64,000 nucleotides of DNA from Barthelona sp. PCE. Taxonomy: Eukaryota; Metamonada: BaSk clade. Under the pieces are notes generated by a model. The model worked only from the letters and a program-made list of their open reading frames with translations, was not told the DNA's origin and ran no database searches. The position numbers and the translations under genes were made by a program. The DNA lies in contig JAUFOR010000002.1 in the NCBI GenBank assembly GCA_040285745.1, forward strand, positions 1,984,001 through 2,048,000. Direction: 5' to 3'. Below, in pieces: positions 37,584-46,654 of the stretch (its first letter is position 1; every line of letters starts with the position of its first letter).

Positions 37584-40493
37584 CTATTCAGATACCACAA
37601 CAATTGCAGAACTCTCGACATATTCCATAATACGCCTGAAAATAAACTTTCCCTTCTCTTGAGTAGAACTCAACGAAACACAAGTGTCCAAAAAATCTTT
37701 TCCGTCGAAATAACCCAACTTCTTGACACGTAAGCAATACTTCCGCATTGAATTACCAATTGAATCCCCATACTGAGGTGACATTTCCCTTAATCCATCA
37801 AGAACAAACTTTAAATTCATCCTTGAACCAAATATGCTTAAATTCACACGATTCCTGAGAGAAATCCAGTTATGCAGTACGATATGTTTGCTTCCACCCA
37901 TGGAAAAATTCTTCATTGTGCTCAAAAACTTTCGTAATCTTTCTAATTTCTTTCTTATATTAGTTAGCGCTGTCATAACATTGAAATTATCAACCTCAAT
38001 GTTCTGGAAGTCGGAATATTCACTGAAATAGAACAAGAAATCACTAAACGTTAGCTTCTTCAAATGACACAAGGAACACGTTCCAACGAATGACTGTATG
38101 ACTTCTAAAGTCGATTCATCGAAAGCATTAATCGAAAAGAAACGAGTTTTTGTGTAACGTTTCTGTTCAATCTCACAATTAACCAACAAAACAGTTGGAC
38201 TATCACAACAGTAATCTATTGACTCAAGAGTTGCTGAATCGACACTACCGTCCACCACAAACAGGGGCACGTCCTTTTGCGGGACAGTGCGATGCGCAAA
38301 GCAGATGTATGCCTCCTTACTTTGGTGTTTGACAACATCTTCATTGTCTTCTCCTACTTCGATACCAAAAAACCGATTAATGGCTGCGAGGTTGTGTGTA
38401 ATTAGCTGTATAGGGAAGAAATTATCAGAAAACCTGTCCAAAACTTTGGACCAAAGATTTAACTCAACTTCAACAGTTTTCTTCTTCAACACAACCTTCT
38501 TTCGGCGTGGGGTGTGCTCCTCCACAGCCTGAGCCTTTGTGGCATCTGCGCTGATTGTTCTTGATCTTGATTCTGCATTAATATTCACTTTGAACGGATT
38601 AAAAACGAAACCTTTTGTATTCCAGTTAAAAGTCTTTGTCTGGTGTTTTTTAATGTCTGCAACAGTTGCTGCCTTTGGTGCCATCAACGTTGATACCTTG
38701 CCAGAGCTCTTAGACTGTGAAATCGACTTCTTAGAAAGTGATAATGTTTTCTTGGTCATTGATACTCTATTTTTTGATGAATCTGACTTTTTAGAAACCT
38801 CTATCTTCTTGGTCATGAATGGGTTGCCTACACGTAGGAAAGATGATCTATCCACCTCTTTTTTGGGTTCTTCCTCTTTTCGTGGCTCTACCACCTTTTT
38901 TGGTAACATTTCAATCTTCTTGGGAGTAAGCACGATCTTTTTGGGGGTTTGAACAGTTTTCTTCCTTTCTACCTCAACCGGATCAGTTTTCACAGTGTCG
39001 TACAAAGAAATTTTAGGTTTCACTGCCGCCACCTTGGCAGAAGGTGTTAGAACTGGTGCAGTAGATAATAAAACGTTAATTGGGCTACCCACTGCTTGTT
39101 TCGGTTTTGACTTACCTCCCATGAAGCGAGAGAATGCAGTTGTACTCCATTTCTCACTGTTTTTGTTGGTTTTGTTTTTGTTTTGTTTTGGAGTTTGCAG
39201 CACCTCTTCTTCTTCCTCGCTGTCTTCTTCGCTTAGGTTTCGATAATCTTCTGTCTTCTTTGATAACATTGATAGTGTGATCTTCTTCCTTGGCTTTTCT
39301 TTCATTTTTAACGGACTCTGCTCGGATTTTTCTTGTTTTTTCTGTTTCGCTTCGAACGACACAGAGTCCAAGTCGCGAAAAACCGTTCCCTTATTAGTTT
39401 CTTCCTTAACAAAATTATTAGGTAAAATAATTTCACTATATTCGTCGACACCTGTTACTAAATTAAAAACTTCACTACGATTAATAGAAACACTATGACT
39501 GATTGGAGGCCAATTCTCTGAGGGTATAAAATCAGTTAGATCGATAACTCCTGATGAACAAGACATATTATAATGTTGTGCAATACCAATTACTTCATCA
39601 TCAGTTTCAAAGCTAAAAAGTGTCTTGAAAATAGACGCCCTGATCTTATAGCTCTTGCGTTTAATATTTGTTGATGAACAAAATGTAGTTACAGCATTAC
39701 CACGAAGATCAAAAAAGTATCGATCACTAATTGATTTAATTAGAAGCAAGTGTGTGTTATCAATTGTGTCCCAATCAGTTTGATTAAAGAGCCTTGAAAT
39801 AGCCATAAATTGACTGTGTTTGATGAGGTTTAAAAGTTTGAGAGTAAGTACCAATAAAGGTCTATTTGCAATTAAATTTTTCCACTTTCTCAAAAAGCTC
39901 TTTCTCAAGTTATAGCCATGCTCGTCGGCGTGCACTAACAGATACAGACAAATAAGAATATCTTTAACACGAAAATTGGATCGCCTCTTTTTCTTGTTAT
40001 AAGCATCAAAGAATGAAATTAACGACTGTTTCAACATCATAAAATTCTGGTTGGAGACATTGGAATCGTTAAGAAGAGGAATAGATATGCAATGAAAGTA
40101 AACTTGGCGTTCCAGCAAAGACAAAACCTTCTTATTCGAAAGTTCTTGCTGAAGGATATCCTTCCTAATTGCTCTGAAACGATCGCTGAGGAAGGAATTT
40201 ATGACCTTGAACGGCTGATCATTGAGAGTAGTGAGAGATTCAAGATACTTCTGGGTTCGAATCAAAACCTTTGGAGGTCTCAATTTTGTGACGTCTACTG
40301 TACCATCAGCTGCTGCACGGGGGTACTTCTTGACTGCTCTTGACATATCCGTCTGTGGAACACCCTCTAACTCTGTTCTTGGAATAATTTCCAGTGTATC
40401 GAGTGATTTAGTTTCTGTTCTGAGCCTAATCTCATCCAAAGAACACATGGATGTGCAAGTTCCCACGTGCTTGTCCCTCTGTTTGTTATTCAT
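37584..40493 (-). CDS. SAC3: SAC3/GANP-family mRNA export factor
   Basis: The 969-residue protein opens with the SAC3 signature. GTCTSMCSLDEIRLR stands near residue 11, where the family has GTCPDMCP-x-x-E-R, and VKKYPRAAADGTVDVTKLRPPKVLIRTQKYL near 50 matches the SRPAAG...LRP...L-x-TM-x-YL block. DRFRAIRKDILQQ near 105 corresponds to DRTRAIRKD. The SAC3 domain runs to about 350. A Lys/Ser/Thr-rich disordered region with repeated TPKK motifs (about 390-680) follows, then a C-terminal globular part. SAC3 scaffolds TREX-2 at nuclear pores and couples transcription to mRNA export. The Lys-rich stretch is low complexity. The ATG sits 3 bases after a TCACTCA initiator-like box. Confidence 0.9.
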   Translation of the reverse strand: MNNKQRDKHVGTCTSMCSLDEIRLRTETKSLDTLEIIPRTELEGVPQTDMSRAVKKYPRAAADGTVDVTKLRPPKVLIRTQKYLESLTTLNDQPFKVINSFLSDRFRAIRKDILQQELSNKKVLSLLERQVYFHCISIPLLNDSNVSNQNFMMLKQSLISFFDAYNKKKRRSNFRVKDILICLYLLVHADEHGYNLRKSFLRKWKNLIANRPLLVLTLKLLNLIKHSQFMAISRLFNQTDWDTIDNTHLLLIKSISDRYFFDLRGNAVTTFCSSTNIKRKSYKIRASIFKTLFSFETDDEVIGIAQHYNMSCSSGVIDLTDFIPSENWPPISHSVSINRSEVFNLVTGVDEYSEIILPNNFVKEETNKGTVFRDLDSVSFEAKQKKQEKSEQSPLKMKEKPRKKITLSMLSKKTEDYRNLSEEDSEEEEEVLQTPKQNKNKTNKNSEKWSTTAFSRFMGGKSKPKQAVGSPINVLLSTAPVLTPSAKVAAVKPKISLYDTVKTDPVEVERKKTVQTPKKIVLTPKKIEMLPKKVVEPRKEEEPKKEVDRSSFLRVGNPFMTKKIEVSKKSDSSKNRVSMTKKTLSLSKKSISQSKSSGKVSTLMAPKAATVADIKKHQTKTFNWNTKGFVFNPFKVNINAESRSRTISADATKAQAVEEHTPRRKKVVLKKKTVEVELNLWSKVLDRFSDNFFPIQLITHNLAAINRFFGIEVGEDNEDVVKHQSKEAYICFAHRTVPQKDVPLFVVDGSVDSATLESIDYCCDSPTVLLVNCEIEQKRYTKTRFFSINAFDESTLEVIQSFVGTCSLCHLKKLTFSDFLFYFSEYSDFQNIEVDNFNVMTALTNIRKKLERLRKFLSTMKNFSMGGSKHIVLHNWISLRNRVNLSIFGSRMNLKFVLDGLREMSPQYGDSIGNSMRKYCLRVKKLGYFDGKDFLDTCVSLSSTQEKGKFIFRRIMEYVESSAIVVVSE

Positions 40494-40496
40494 TTG

Positions 40497-40503
40497 TGAG
40501 TGA
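40497..40503 (-). promoter_or_regulatory. Initiator-like element TCACTCA before SAC3
   Basis: On the minus strand the box TCACTCA follows a CCTCTT tract and ends 3 bases before the SAC3 ATG. It fits the trichomonad Inr consensus and spacing, as with RRP7. Confidence 0.45.
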
Positions 40504-40777
40504 AAGAGGTGTTTTGCGTAAAAACAGTTGATTACCTTCAATCATATTCTTTCACTCGCAGGCAATCGGTATAATAGAATTTTACTCGTATATAGCCCCA
40601 TACAACCCCATATGTATGTTCTAACGTATATGTAAAAAAATATGCACATTCTCAGTAAAAATGTGTATTTGTCTACACTGTAGCAGCTCTATCCACAGCA
40701 CAATCGTGTATGGGCAGACTCAGATAACTATAAACTATGAAACAACCCTACTTCCAATTTCTCTTACCCTTTCAAAG

Positions 40778-43700
40778 ATGGACTTCCTACCTAGCATTAA
40801 AGTTAGCGCGAAAGCAGAGAGCAGGGAGACACTTTTTGAACACAAAGCACCTTCAGCAAAGCCGAAGCGAACAAAGAACGATCAACCTCAGAAGAAGCAG
40901 TTCATTGATGAAAACCTTGAGGAAACAGTCGTTTCATTCACAAATGATAACCTACAGAAGGGCTTCCTGGCTCTAGGTGTCGTCTCTGACATTTTCGGCG
41001 ACAGACTCCTCGTTCAGTTACCTTGTAACACAACTGCAATCGTTACAGCTGACGACTTCGGTGATGACTTCGAGGAGGAGCTCGAACGCAGAGAAACAAC
41101 TATTCAGGATATATATCCCATTGGAACATATCTTTCTTGTTGTGTGATTGACACTGAAGACGGCATCGACGTATCATGTGATCCATCCGTCATCAACGCA
41201 GGCACCGCTCTCACTGATTACGTTCCTAAAACAAATGTTTGGGTTAGAATCGAATCTTTTGAGGATCTCGGTGTTTTGTTTTCTGTCAACAAGTCCGTTC
41301 GTGGTTACGCCGCTTACTCAGACATTGCATTCGCCAAAGATTCTATCCCTGTCGGTTCATGTATGTATCTCCTAGTTGATAGCATTGGGTCAGTACTGAA
41401 GCTTAAACGCGGTTTCAAGATCCTTAAGAACCCCAAGGAGCGAGTTTCCTTCGATACAATCAGGCCTGGTGCAGTCATCAACGGTCATATCACCGCCAAG
41501 ACAAAGAACGGTATCTCTCTGAATTACTTTGGTTTCAATGGTCAGGTAAACTTGATTTACAGTGACGTATCTATCATGAACGACCTCCGTGTGCACAAAT
41601 CGCTCACAACAACAGTTATTGGTGTGGATACTGTCGAACGCCGTCTGTTTTGCTCGTCATTAACCCATATTCGCAACAGATCCACCCCAGAACTCCCACC
41701 AATCAGTTCTATCCTCGAAAACGTCGTGTGTTACCATGTCACAAAGAACGGTGCATTCGGAAGCACAGGCGATGCTAATGTATTCCTTCCTCGTATGAAG
41801 TACATGCCCCAGTATATTCCCGACACCCTCCGTGTCATGGTCCCCGTCCGTGTAACCACACATAACGTCTTTGACGGTCTCTGCCTGGTGGACTCCAGGG
41901 ATGAGGTGGTAAAGGCGCGCCACATCACAGCAGGTGACTACACTTGCGGTGAGACTGTTGACGCCGTTGTCACAGAGGTGCTTTATGATAAGCTCAATGT
42001 TAAAATTGATAACGTTAAGGGAAGCGTCACGCAAATGCACTCTTCAGATGTTCCTCTCAGCGATACCGCTTTCAATGCCAAGTTTAAGAAGGGTATGCGG
42101 ATTCGCTGTGTTGTTTACGATGTCGGTGGCAAATACCTCCGCCTTTCTATGAAGAAAACACTCGTTGCCAACGCTGATAAGATTCCTGCATCTTTCAGTG
42201 CTCTCCAGGAGAGAATCGGTGATACTACATTCGGTGTTGTCACTGGAATCAAGGGTTTCGGCGCCTTCATTACATTCTTCGGTGGTGTCTCCGGTATCCT
42301 ACCTGACACATACGGTCTTTCCATTGGTCATATCGTCAAGGTCCGCATTGTTGAAGTCGACGCTGATCGTGGTCGCGTTTCACTCGCTCCCGCCAAGTCG
42401 ATCAAGGCCCCCATCTCCGTCGGTGATGCCTTCAAAGGTCTTGTAACAAAGATAGTCGAACAAGGTGTATTCGTCAAGTTCGCTAATAGATCAGGATATA
42501 TTCCTATCAACCATCTGCACGATTTCCCTGCAATCGCATCCGCCACACATCAAAGTCTTCAGGAAGGCGCCCCAATGGAAGGCGTCATTCTCAGAGTTGA
42601 CTCGAGACGAGATAAAATTACACTTTCATGTAAGCAGACTTTTATCTCTAGTTTCCCTGTTGATACAATCGAAGGTTTGGCTGTCGGTCAAGTAATGATC
42701 GGTTATGTTCGCTCCATTACCGCCAAGAAGCTATTTGTGGGTCTCGGTGGTGAACTGGTTGGTACCGTCTCCGCGCACACATGCAACCTTCCAGAGGGTA
42801 TGACTCTCGACGAAGCATTCATGCCCCACCAGACTCTTATCGTTTCTGTCAAGCACACTCGCCCCAAACTGATCCTCTCCATCAATCCATCAGTTGCCAG
42901 CGTCGACCTCGACTCTCTCATTGTGCAGGGTGTTGTTGAGGCTCTCCCCACACCCAGTTTTGAAAACTTCGAGGTTGGTGCTGTTTTTTCAGGCCGTGTT
43001 ATATCTACAGATGAAACAACATTCACTTTCTCACCCGAGAACGACAACATGCTCGATGTCGAGATCCCCTTCGCCCTGTCACACAAGCTTGAGGTTGGTT
43101 CCAAGACTTCCGTGCGTGTCATCCACTACGACGGTGATAGTGATATTCTTATTGGTACTAACACCCCCGAGCTTGTTAAGCAACCCGAGGAAATCGTTGA
43201 TATCAAGCGCATGGGTGCCACCATTGTCTATGTTGGTGTTTCCATTGCCGTAGCTATCACCGCCGGAGGTCATATTGTTTGCGTTCCTGCTGCCAGCCCC
43301 AACACTATCGCCACACACTTACACGCAATCATTAACGAAGAAGAGGTCAACCACACACCAATGACCAAGACCGACGTATACGTATCAAAGGTTGTTGATG
43401 GCATCGGATACGGTATCGTTTGCTCGGACTTTGTCTCGGACAAGCAGTTCTCCCGTGTCTCCATGCCTGACGTTGCTGATTTGAACCCCAGTGTCAATTT
43501 CAGAGAAGTCAATCCTGATGTACCAGTCGAGGCACGCATCACTGAGAAGAAGGGCACTTATGTCGCTGTAGCACTTGCTCCTGGAGTCACAGGTCGCCTA
43601 TACGCTCACGATTTCGACGATTTCAGCCAGCTAACAGTTGGTGACGTTATTGAGAACGTTTTCTACTCCGTCGCCAACCGCGCTTTATCACGTACCGCCA

Positions 43701-46021
43701 ACACATTTATTAGAGCTTCTGATCTGATCGAGGGCAACCAGTACAAGGCAACAGTGTCCCACTTTTCGCATTCATGTGTCTGGTTCTCTTTTGCAGGTAT
43801 TAAGGCAGCATGTGCTTTGGTCAACATGTCTTCTAATGTTTCTGTCTTGAGCGACGTCAAGCGCCACTTCCCCATCGGTTCCGTTCACACTATCACTTTG
43901 TTACAAGCTGGTGTGCGACAGTATGATGTTACTCTTTTGCCTGAGATCAACGAAGATTACCTCACTGAGGGCGCAGTTGTTCCCTGCCAAGTCACTTCGA
44001 CTAAGTCAAACGGTTGCTTCGTGCAGTTGCCCGGAGACAAGAGCTCCCGTGGTTTCGTCAGCTTTACTGACTTTGCTGATGACCTGACCCAAGACGTCAT
44101 TTCTGCTGTCTCCAAGAGAAGCATCCATCTGTGCGTGCTCATTAAGCGCAACGAGGCTCTCTGGCAGTGCTCCCTCCGCCAATCTGAAATTTCACAGTTC
44201 CATTCTGGCGAGGTACCGTCCAATAACAAGGTGTGGACTCTCCGCAACCTTGGCGTCGGTGCCAAGGTCCGTGCAGTCGTCAAGTCCGTCACAAGACACG
44301 GTGTGTACTTTGTTATCTCCCGTTCAATCGATGCCATGGCCAAGTTCTCGTTGCTTTCCGATGCCAGGATCGCTCACAATGAGATCGAGAAGGCCTTCCC
44401 CGTCGGCTCAGTACACGATGCCGTTGTCACAAGAAAGAAGGGTGACAAGTTCTCCATCTCCCTCAAGTCAGCCGACTTGCAGCGCGAGTATCTCACATTC
44501 AGCAGCCTTTCCGTTGGCCAGATCATCAGCGCCGTCGTGTGTAACGTCACCGACTTTGGTGTTTTCTGCTTCCTCGGTGTTGAAGAGATGCCCACAAAGA
44601 AGGAGCGCAGTGGTCTGCTGACCGGACTGTGTCACATCTCTAATGCACTCCCCGATGAGGAACAGAGCCCCGTCATGCTCCAGTCCACGTACAAGGTTGG
44701 TGCCCCCGTTAAGGCCAAGGTCGTCAAGCTCGACGGTTCCAAGCGCACTGTCAGTCTTGGTCTCAAGCCTGAACTGTTTAGCAGTGAGGAAATTGCTCAG
44801 TTCATGGTTGCTGAAAGCGACGTTGAGGTCGAGAGCGATGATGACGCCGATCTTTTCATGGAGTCTGCCTCCAAACCCGAGAAGGTTGCCGAAGAACCCG
44901 TTGAGGAGGAAGATAGCCGTATGGTTGCTGCATTTGAGGATGAGGAAGACGATGATGTCGAAGCCATCTCCATGAACATGGGCAACGAGGACGAGGATGA
45001 GGATAATCAATTTGAATCACTTAATCCCGCAGCTATGTTTGCACCAAAGACCGCCTCTGAGAAGTTAGAGCCCGAGAAGGCCCGTAAGGGTCGCCGTGAG
45101 GTTTCTGAAACCAGAGTCCGTCAGGAGTCCCTTCAACAGGACAATAGCCAAATGTCTGCTGACGATTACGAGCGTCTGATATTGTCTGCCCCCGATTCCT
45201 CCGCCATTTGGCAAGAGTACTGCGCACATCTCGTCGGACAGGCTGATATCGCCGGTGCACGTGCCCTTCTTGAGCGCGCAATCATGACAATTGCTGACGA
45301 GGAGCAGGATGAGCGCCACAAGATATGGATTGCAATGATACATATGGAGCTCGAGTTTGGTGACTATGGTACACTCTATGATGTGTACAAGCGCGCAAAG
45401 AAGCTCGCAAACCACTTCAAGATCCTCGAATCGCTCACAAAGATCGGTTTAACCATCAAGGACGAGTACGTGTTCAAGAAGTTTACTGCGTTCAGATGCA
45501 AGAAGTTGGGTGATCTCCCCGAGAGTTGGATTGACTTCTACAGTGGTCTTCTCTCTTTGCAGAAGGAGCCCGAAGAGTGGAAGCGTATTCCTGAAGAGAT
45601 TGAGGCTGATAAACAACTGCGCGTGTCACCACAGTACTCTCGACTCAGTCGTGAGGATATCTTTGAGCGTGCCCTCAAGAACTTGACCTCCTCCAACAAG
45701 TCGATGTTTATGATTCGTTGCGCCAAGGAGCATTACAAATTGGAAGATACAGAAGAAGGCCGTGCCATATTCGAGCGCTGTGTTGTTGATTTCCCCAAGA
45801 AAACGTTTGTTTGGAAGGTGTACATTGAGGCTGAAGAGAAAATTGAACAGTTTGAGTACGTTCGACAATTATATCAACGTGTTATTAGTCTTGATATGCG
45901 TGAGACTATCGCATTACCTTTCTTTAAGCGTTATCTCCTCTTTGAAAAGTTACACGGTACTAAGGAGCTCGTACAGCAGGTCAAGCAGGCTGCAGCTGAA
46001 TACTCTACACAATTTCAGTAA
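40778..46021 (+). CDS. RRP5: RRP5-like S1-repeat ribosome biogenesis protein
   Basis: The 1,747-residue protein has the two-part structure of RRP5/PDCD11. About a dozen S1 RNA-binding repeats come first, for example VGDAFKGLVTKIVEQGVFVKFANRSGYI, and VGAKVRAVVKSVTRHGVYFVI near 1165. An acidic linker follows near 1370-1440. Then come C-terminal HAT/TPR-like helical repeats beginning SAIWQEYCAHLVGQADIAGARALLERA near 1480. RRP5 is needed for both 18S and 5.8S/25S processing in the nucleolus, and its length equals that of the yeast protein (1,729). The 3' two thirds use strongly C-biased codons (GTC, ATC, AAG), unlike the AT-rich genes that follow. The start at 40778 follows CCCTTTCAAAG; upstream in-frame codons are poor in coding character. 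Confidence 0.92.
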   Translation: MDFLPSIKVSAKAESRETLFEHKAPSAKPKRTKNDQPQKKQFIDENLEETVVSFTNDNLQKGFLALGVVSDIFGDRLLVQLPCNTTAIVTADDFGDDFEEELERRETTIQDIYPIGTYLSCCVIDTEDGIDVSCDPSVINAGTALTDYVPKTNVWVRIESFEDLGVLFSVNKSVRGYAAYSDIAFAKDSIPVGSCMYLLVDSIGSVLKLKRGFKILKNPKERVSFDTIRPGAVINGHITAKTKNGISLNYFGFNGQVNLIYSDVSIMNDLRVHKSLTTTVIGVDTVERRLFCSSLTHIRNRSTPELPPISSILENVVCYHVTKNGAFGSTGDANVFLPRMKYMPQYIPDTLRVMVPVRVTTHNVFDGLCLVDSRDEVVKARHITAGDYTCGETVDAVVTEVLYDKLNVKIDNVKGSVTQMHSSDVPLSDTAFNAKFKKGMRIRCVVYDVGGKYLRLSMKKTLVANADKIPASFSALQERIGDTTFGVVTGIKGFGAFITFFGGVSGILPDTYGLSIGHIVKVRIVEVDADRGRVSLAPAKSIKAPISVGDAFKGLVTKIVEQGVFVKFANRSGYIPINHLHDFPAIASATHQSLQEGAPMEGVILRVDSRRDKITLSCKQTFISSFPVDTIEGLAVGQVMIGYVRSITAKKLFVGLGGELVGTVSAHTCNLPEGMTLDEAFMPHQTLIVSVKHTRPKLILSINPSVASVDLDSLIVQGVVEALPTPSFENFEVGAVFSGRVISTDETTFTFSPENDNMLDVEIPFALSHKLEVGSKTSVRVIHYDGDSDILIGTNTPELVKQPEEIVDIKRMGATIVYVGVSIAVAITAGGHIVCVPAASPNTIATHLHAIINEEEVNHTPMTKTDVYVSKVVDGIGYGIVCSDFVSDKQFSRVSMPDVADLNPSVNFREVNPDVPVEARITEKKGTYVAVALAPGVTGRLYAHDFDDFSQLTVGDVIENVFYSVANRALSRTANTFIRASDLIEGNQYKATVSHFSHSCVWFSFAGIKAACALVNMSSNVSVLSDVKRHFPIGSVHTITLLQAGVRQYDVTLLPEINEDYLTEGAVVPCQVTSTKSNGCFVQLPGDKSSRGFVSFTDFADDLTQDVISAVSKRSIHLCVLIKRNEALWQCSLRQSEISQFHSGEVPSNNKVWTLRNLGVGAKVRAVVKSVTRHGVYFVISRSIDAMAKFSLLSDARIAHNEIEKAFPVGSVHDAVVTRKKGDKFSISLKSADLQREYLTFSSLSVGQIISAVVCNVTDFGVFCFLGVEEMPTKKERSGLLTGLCHISNALPDEEQSPVMLQSTYKVGAPVKAKVVKLDGSKRTVSLGLKPELFSSEEIAQFMVAESDVEVESDDDADLFMESASKPEKVAEEPVEEEDSRMVAAFEDEEDDDVEAISMNMGNEDEDEDNQFESLNPAAMFAPKTASEKLEPEKARKGRREVSETRVRQESLQQDNSQMSADDYERLILSAPDSSAIWQEYCAHLVGQADIAGARALLERAIMTIADEEQDERHKIWIAMIHMELEFGDYGTLYDVYKRAKKLANHFKILESLTKIGLTIKDEYVFKKFTAFRCKKLGDLPESWIDFYSGLLSLQKEPEEWKRIPEEIEADKQLRVSPQYSRLSREDIFERALKNLTSSNKSMFMIRCAKEHYKLEDTEEGRAIFERCVVDFPKKTFVWKVYIEAEEKIEQFEYVRQLYQRVISLDMRETIALPFFKRYLLFEKLHGTKELVQQVKQAAAEYSTQFQ

Positions 46022-46048
46022 AAATCATTTATTTGGTTGCTTATTCGT

Positions 46049-46471
46049 CTAGTTTGGTCGAATAGGATTATCTTTTGCATTAACTGGTTTTGCTGGTGAG
46101 GGTCCTACCAATGGACCACTTGGGAAGTTAAAAATCTGCGGTTCACCATTACGAGGTAACAATGTGATAAAATCACGATTTTCAATGCAGGAGATAACTG
46201 CACTAAGTTCTTTAGTGGTAGGGTATACATGTTTCTTAATTCTTCCAACATCGGTATCTAAATTTTTAAACATAACAGCTTCAGCAAGTATTTCCTTCAA
46301 AGCATCATTCATATATGTATACACCTCATTATACATAAAGCATTGCATGTACAATTCGCTCATTCTATTGATATAAGAATCTACATCTCCAAGGGAATTT
46401 AAAACCGTGTCAATTCTTTCAAAACTTAATTTATCAAAATTAAATTTATATTTGCGGCTCAATTCATCTTC
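46049..46471 (-). CDS. Small protein with no start codon, possibly 5'-truncated
   Basis: The frame is open from just after a TAA at 46472-46474 to a stop at 46049 and reads as coding from its first codons (helical, charged, ending in FPSGPLVGPSPAKPVNAKDNPIRPN). No ATG precedes it: the first Met is about 36 codons in, although the preceding 36 codons look just as protein-like. The product is a small mostly helical protein of about 140 residues with a Pro-rich tail; family not recognised. Either the 5' end is lost to the mobile element inserted immediately upstream, or an unseen intron supplies the start. It converges on RRP5 with 27 bases between stops. Confidence 0.5.
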   Translation of the reverse strand, partial: EDELSRKYKFNFDKLSFERIDTVLNSLGDVDSYINRMSELYMQCFMYNEVYTYMNDALKEILAEAVMFKNLDTDVGRIKKHVYPTTKELSAVISCIENRDFITLLPRNGEPQIFNFPSGPLVGPSPAKPVNAKDNPIRPN

Positions 46472-46654
46472 TTAGGGTTTGCCAAATATAGATTATAGAT
46501 TTACTAATGTCGTAACATTGAATGATAGGGAACGCTAATGTAAACATATAGGTTTTGAATATAGGTTTTGGATACAGATTAATCAGATTTGATTGCTTTA
46601 TTCTTGGAGTTGCAGCAGTTGAAAAAAAGGTGTCTAAACATCATAAACATATAT

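Noticed and set aside
40240-40275. GGTTCGAATC resembling a tRNA T-loop
   Set aside because: It lies inside the SAC3 coding frame and no acceptor or anticodon stems can be formed around it.
37584-40493. Lys-rich TPKK repeats in SAC3 as a histone-H1-like or separate gene
   Set aside because: They are in frame within a continuous SAC3 protein and look like ordinary low-complexity linker.
46460-46530. A short intron joining an upstream ATG to the small protein
   Set aside because: Splice combinations tried (GTAAAT ... TAAG) give in-frame stops; the trichomonad branch/acceptor consensus ACTAACACACAG is absent.
46463-46654. A possible terminal inverted repeat (TAGGGTTTGCC near 46473) of the hAT-like element
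   Set aside because: No matching inverted copy or target duplication was found near 50170-50260, so it is not claimed as an element end.
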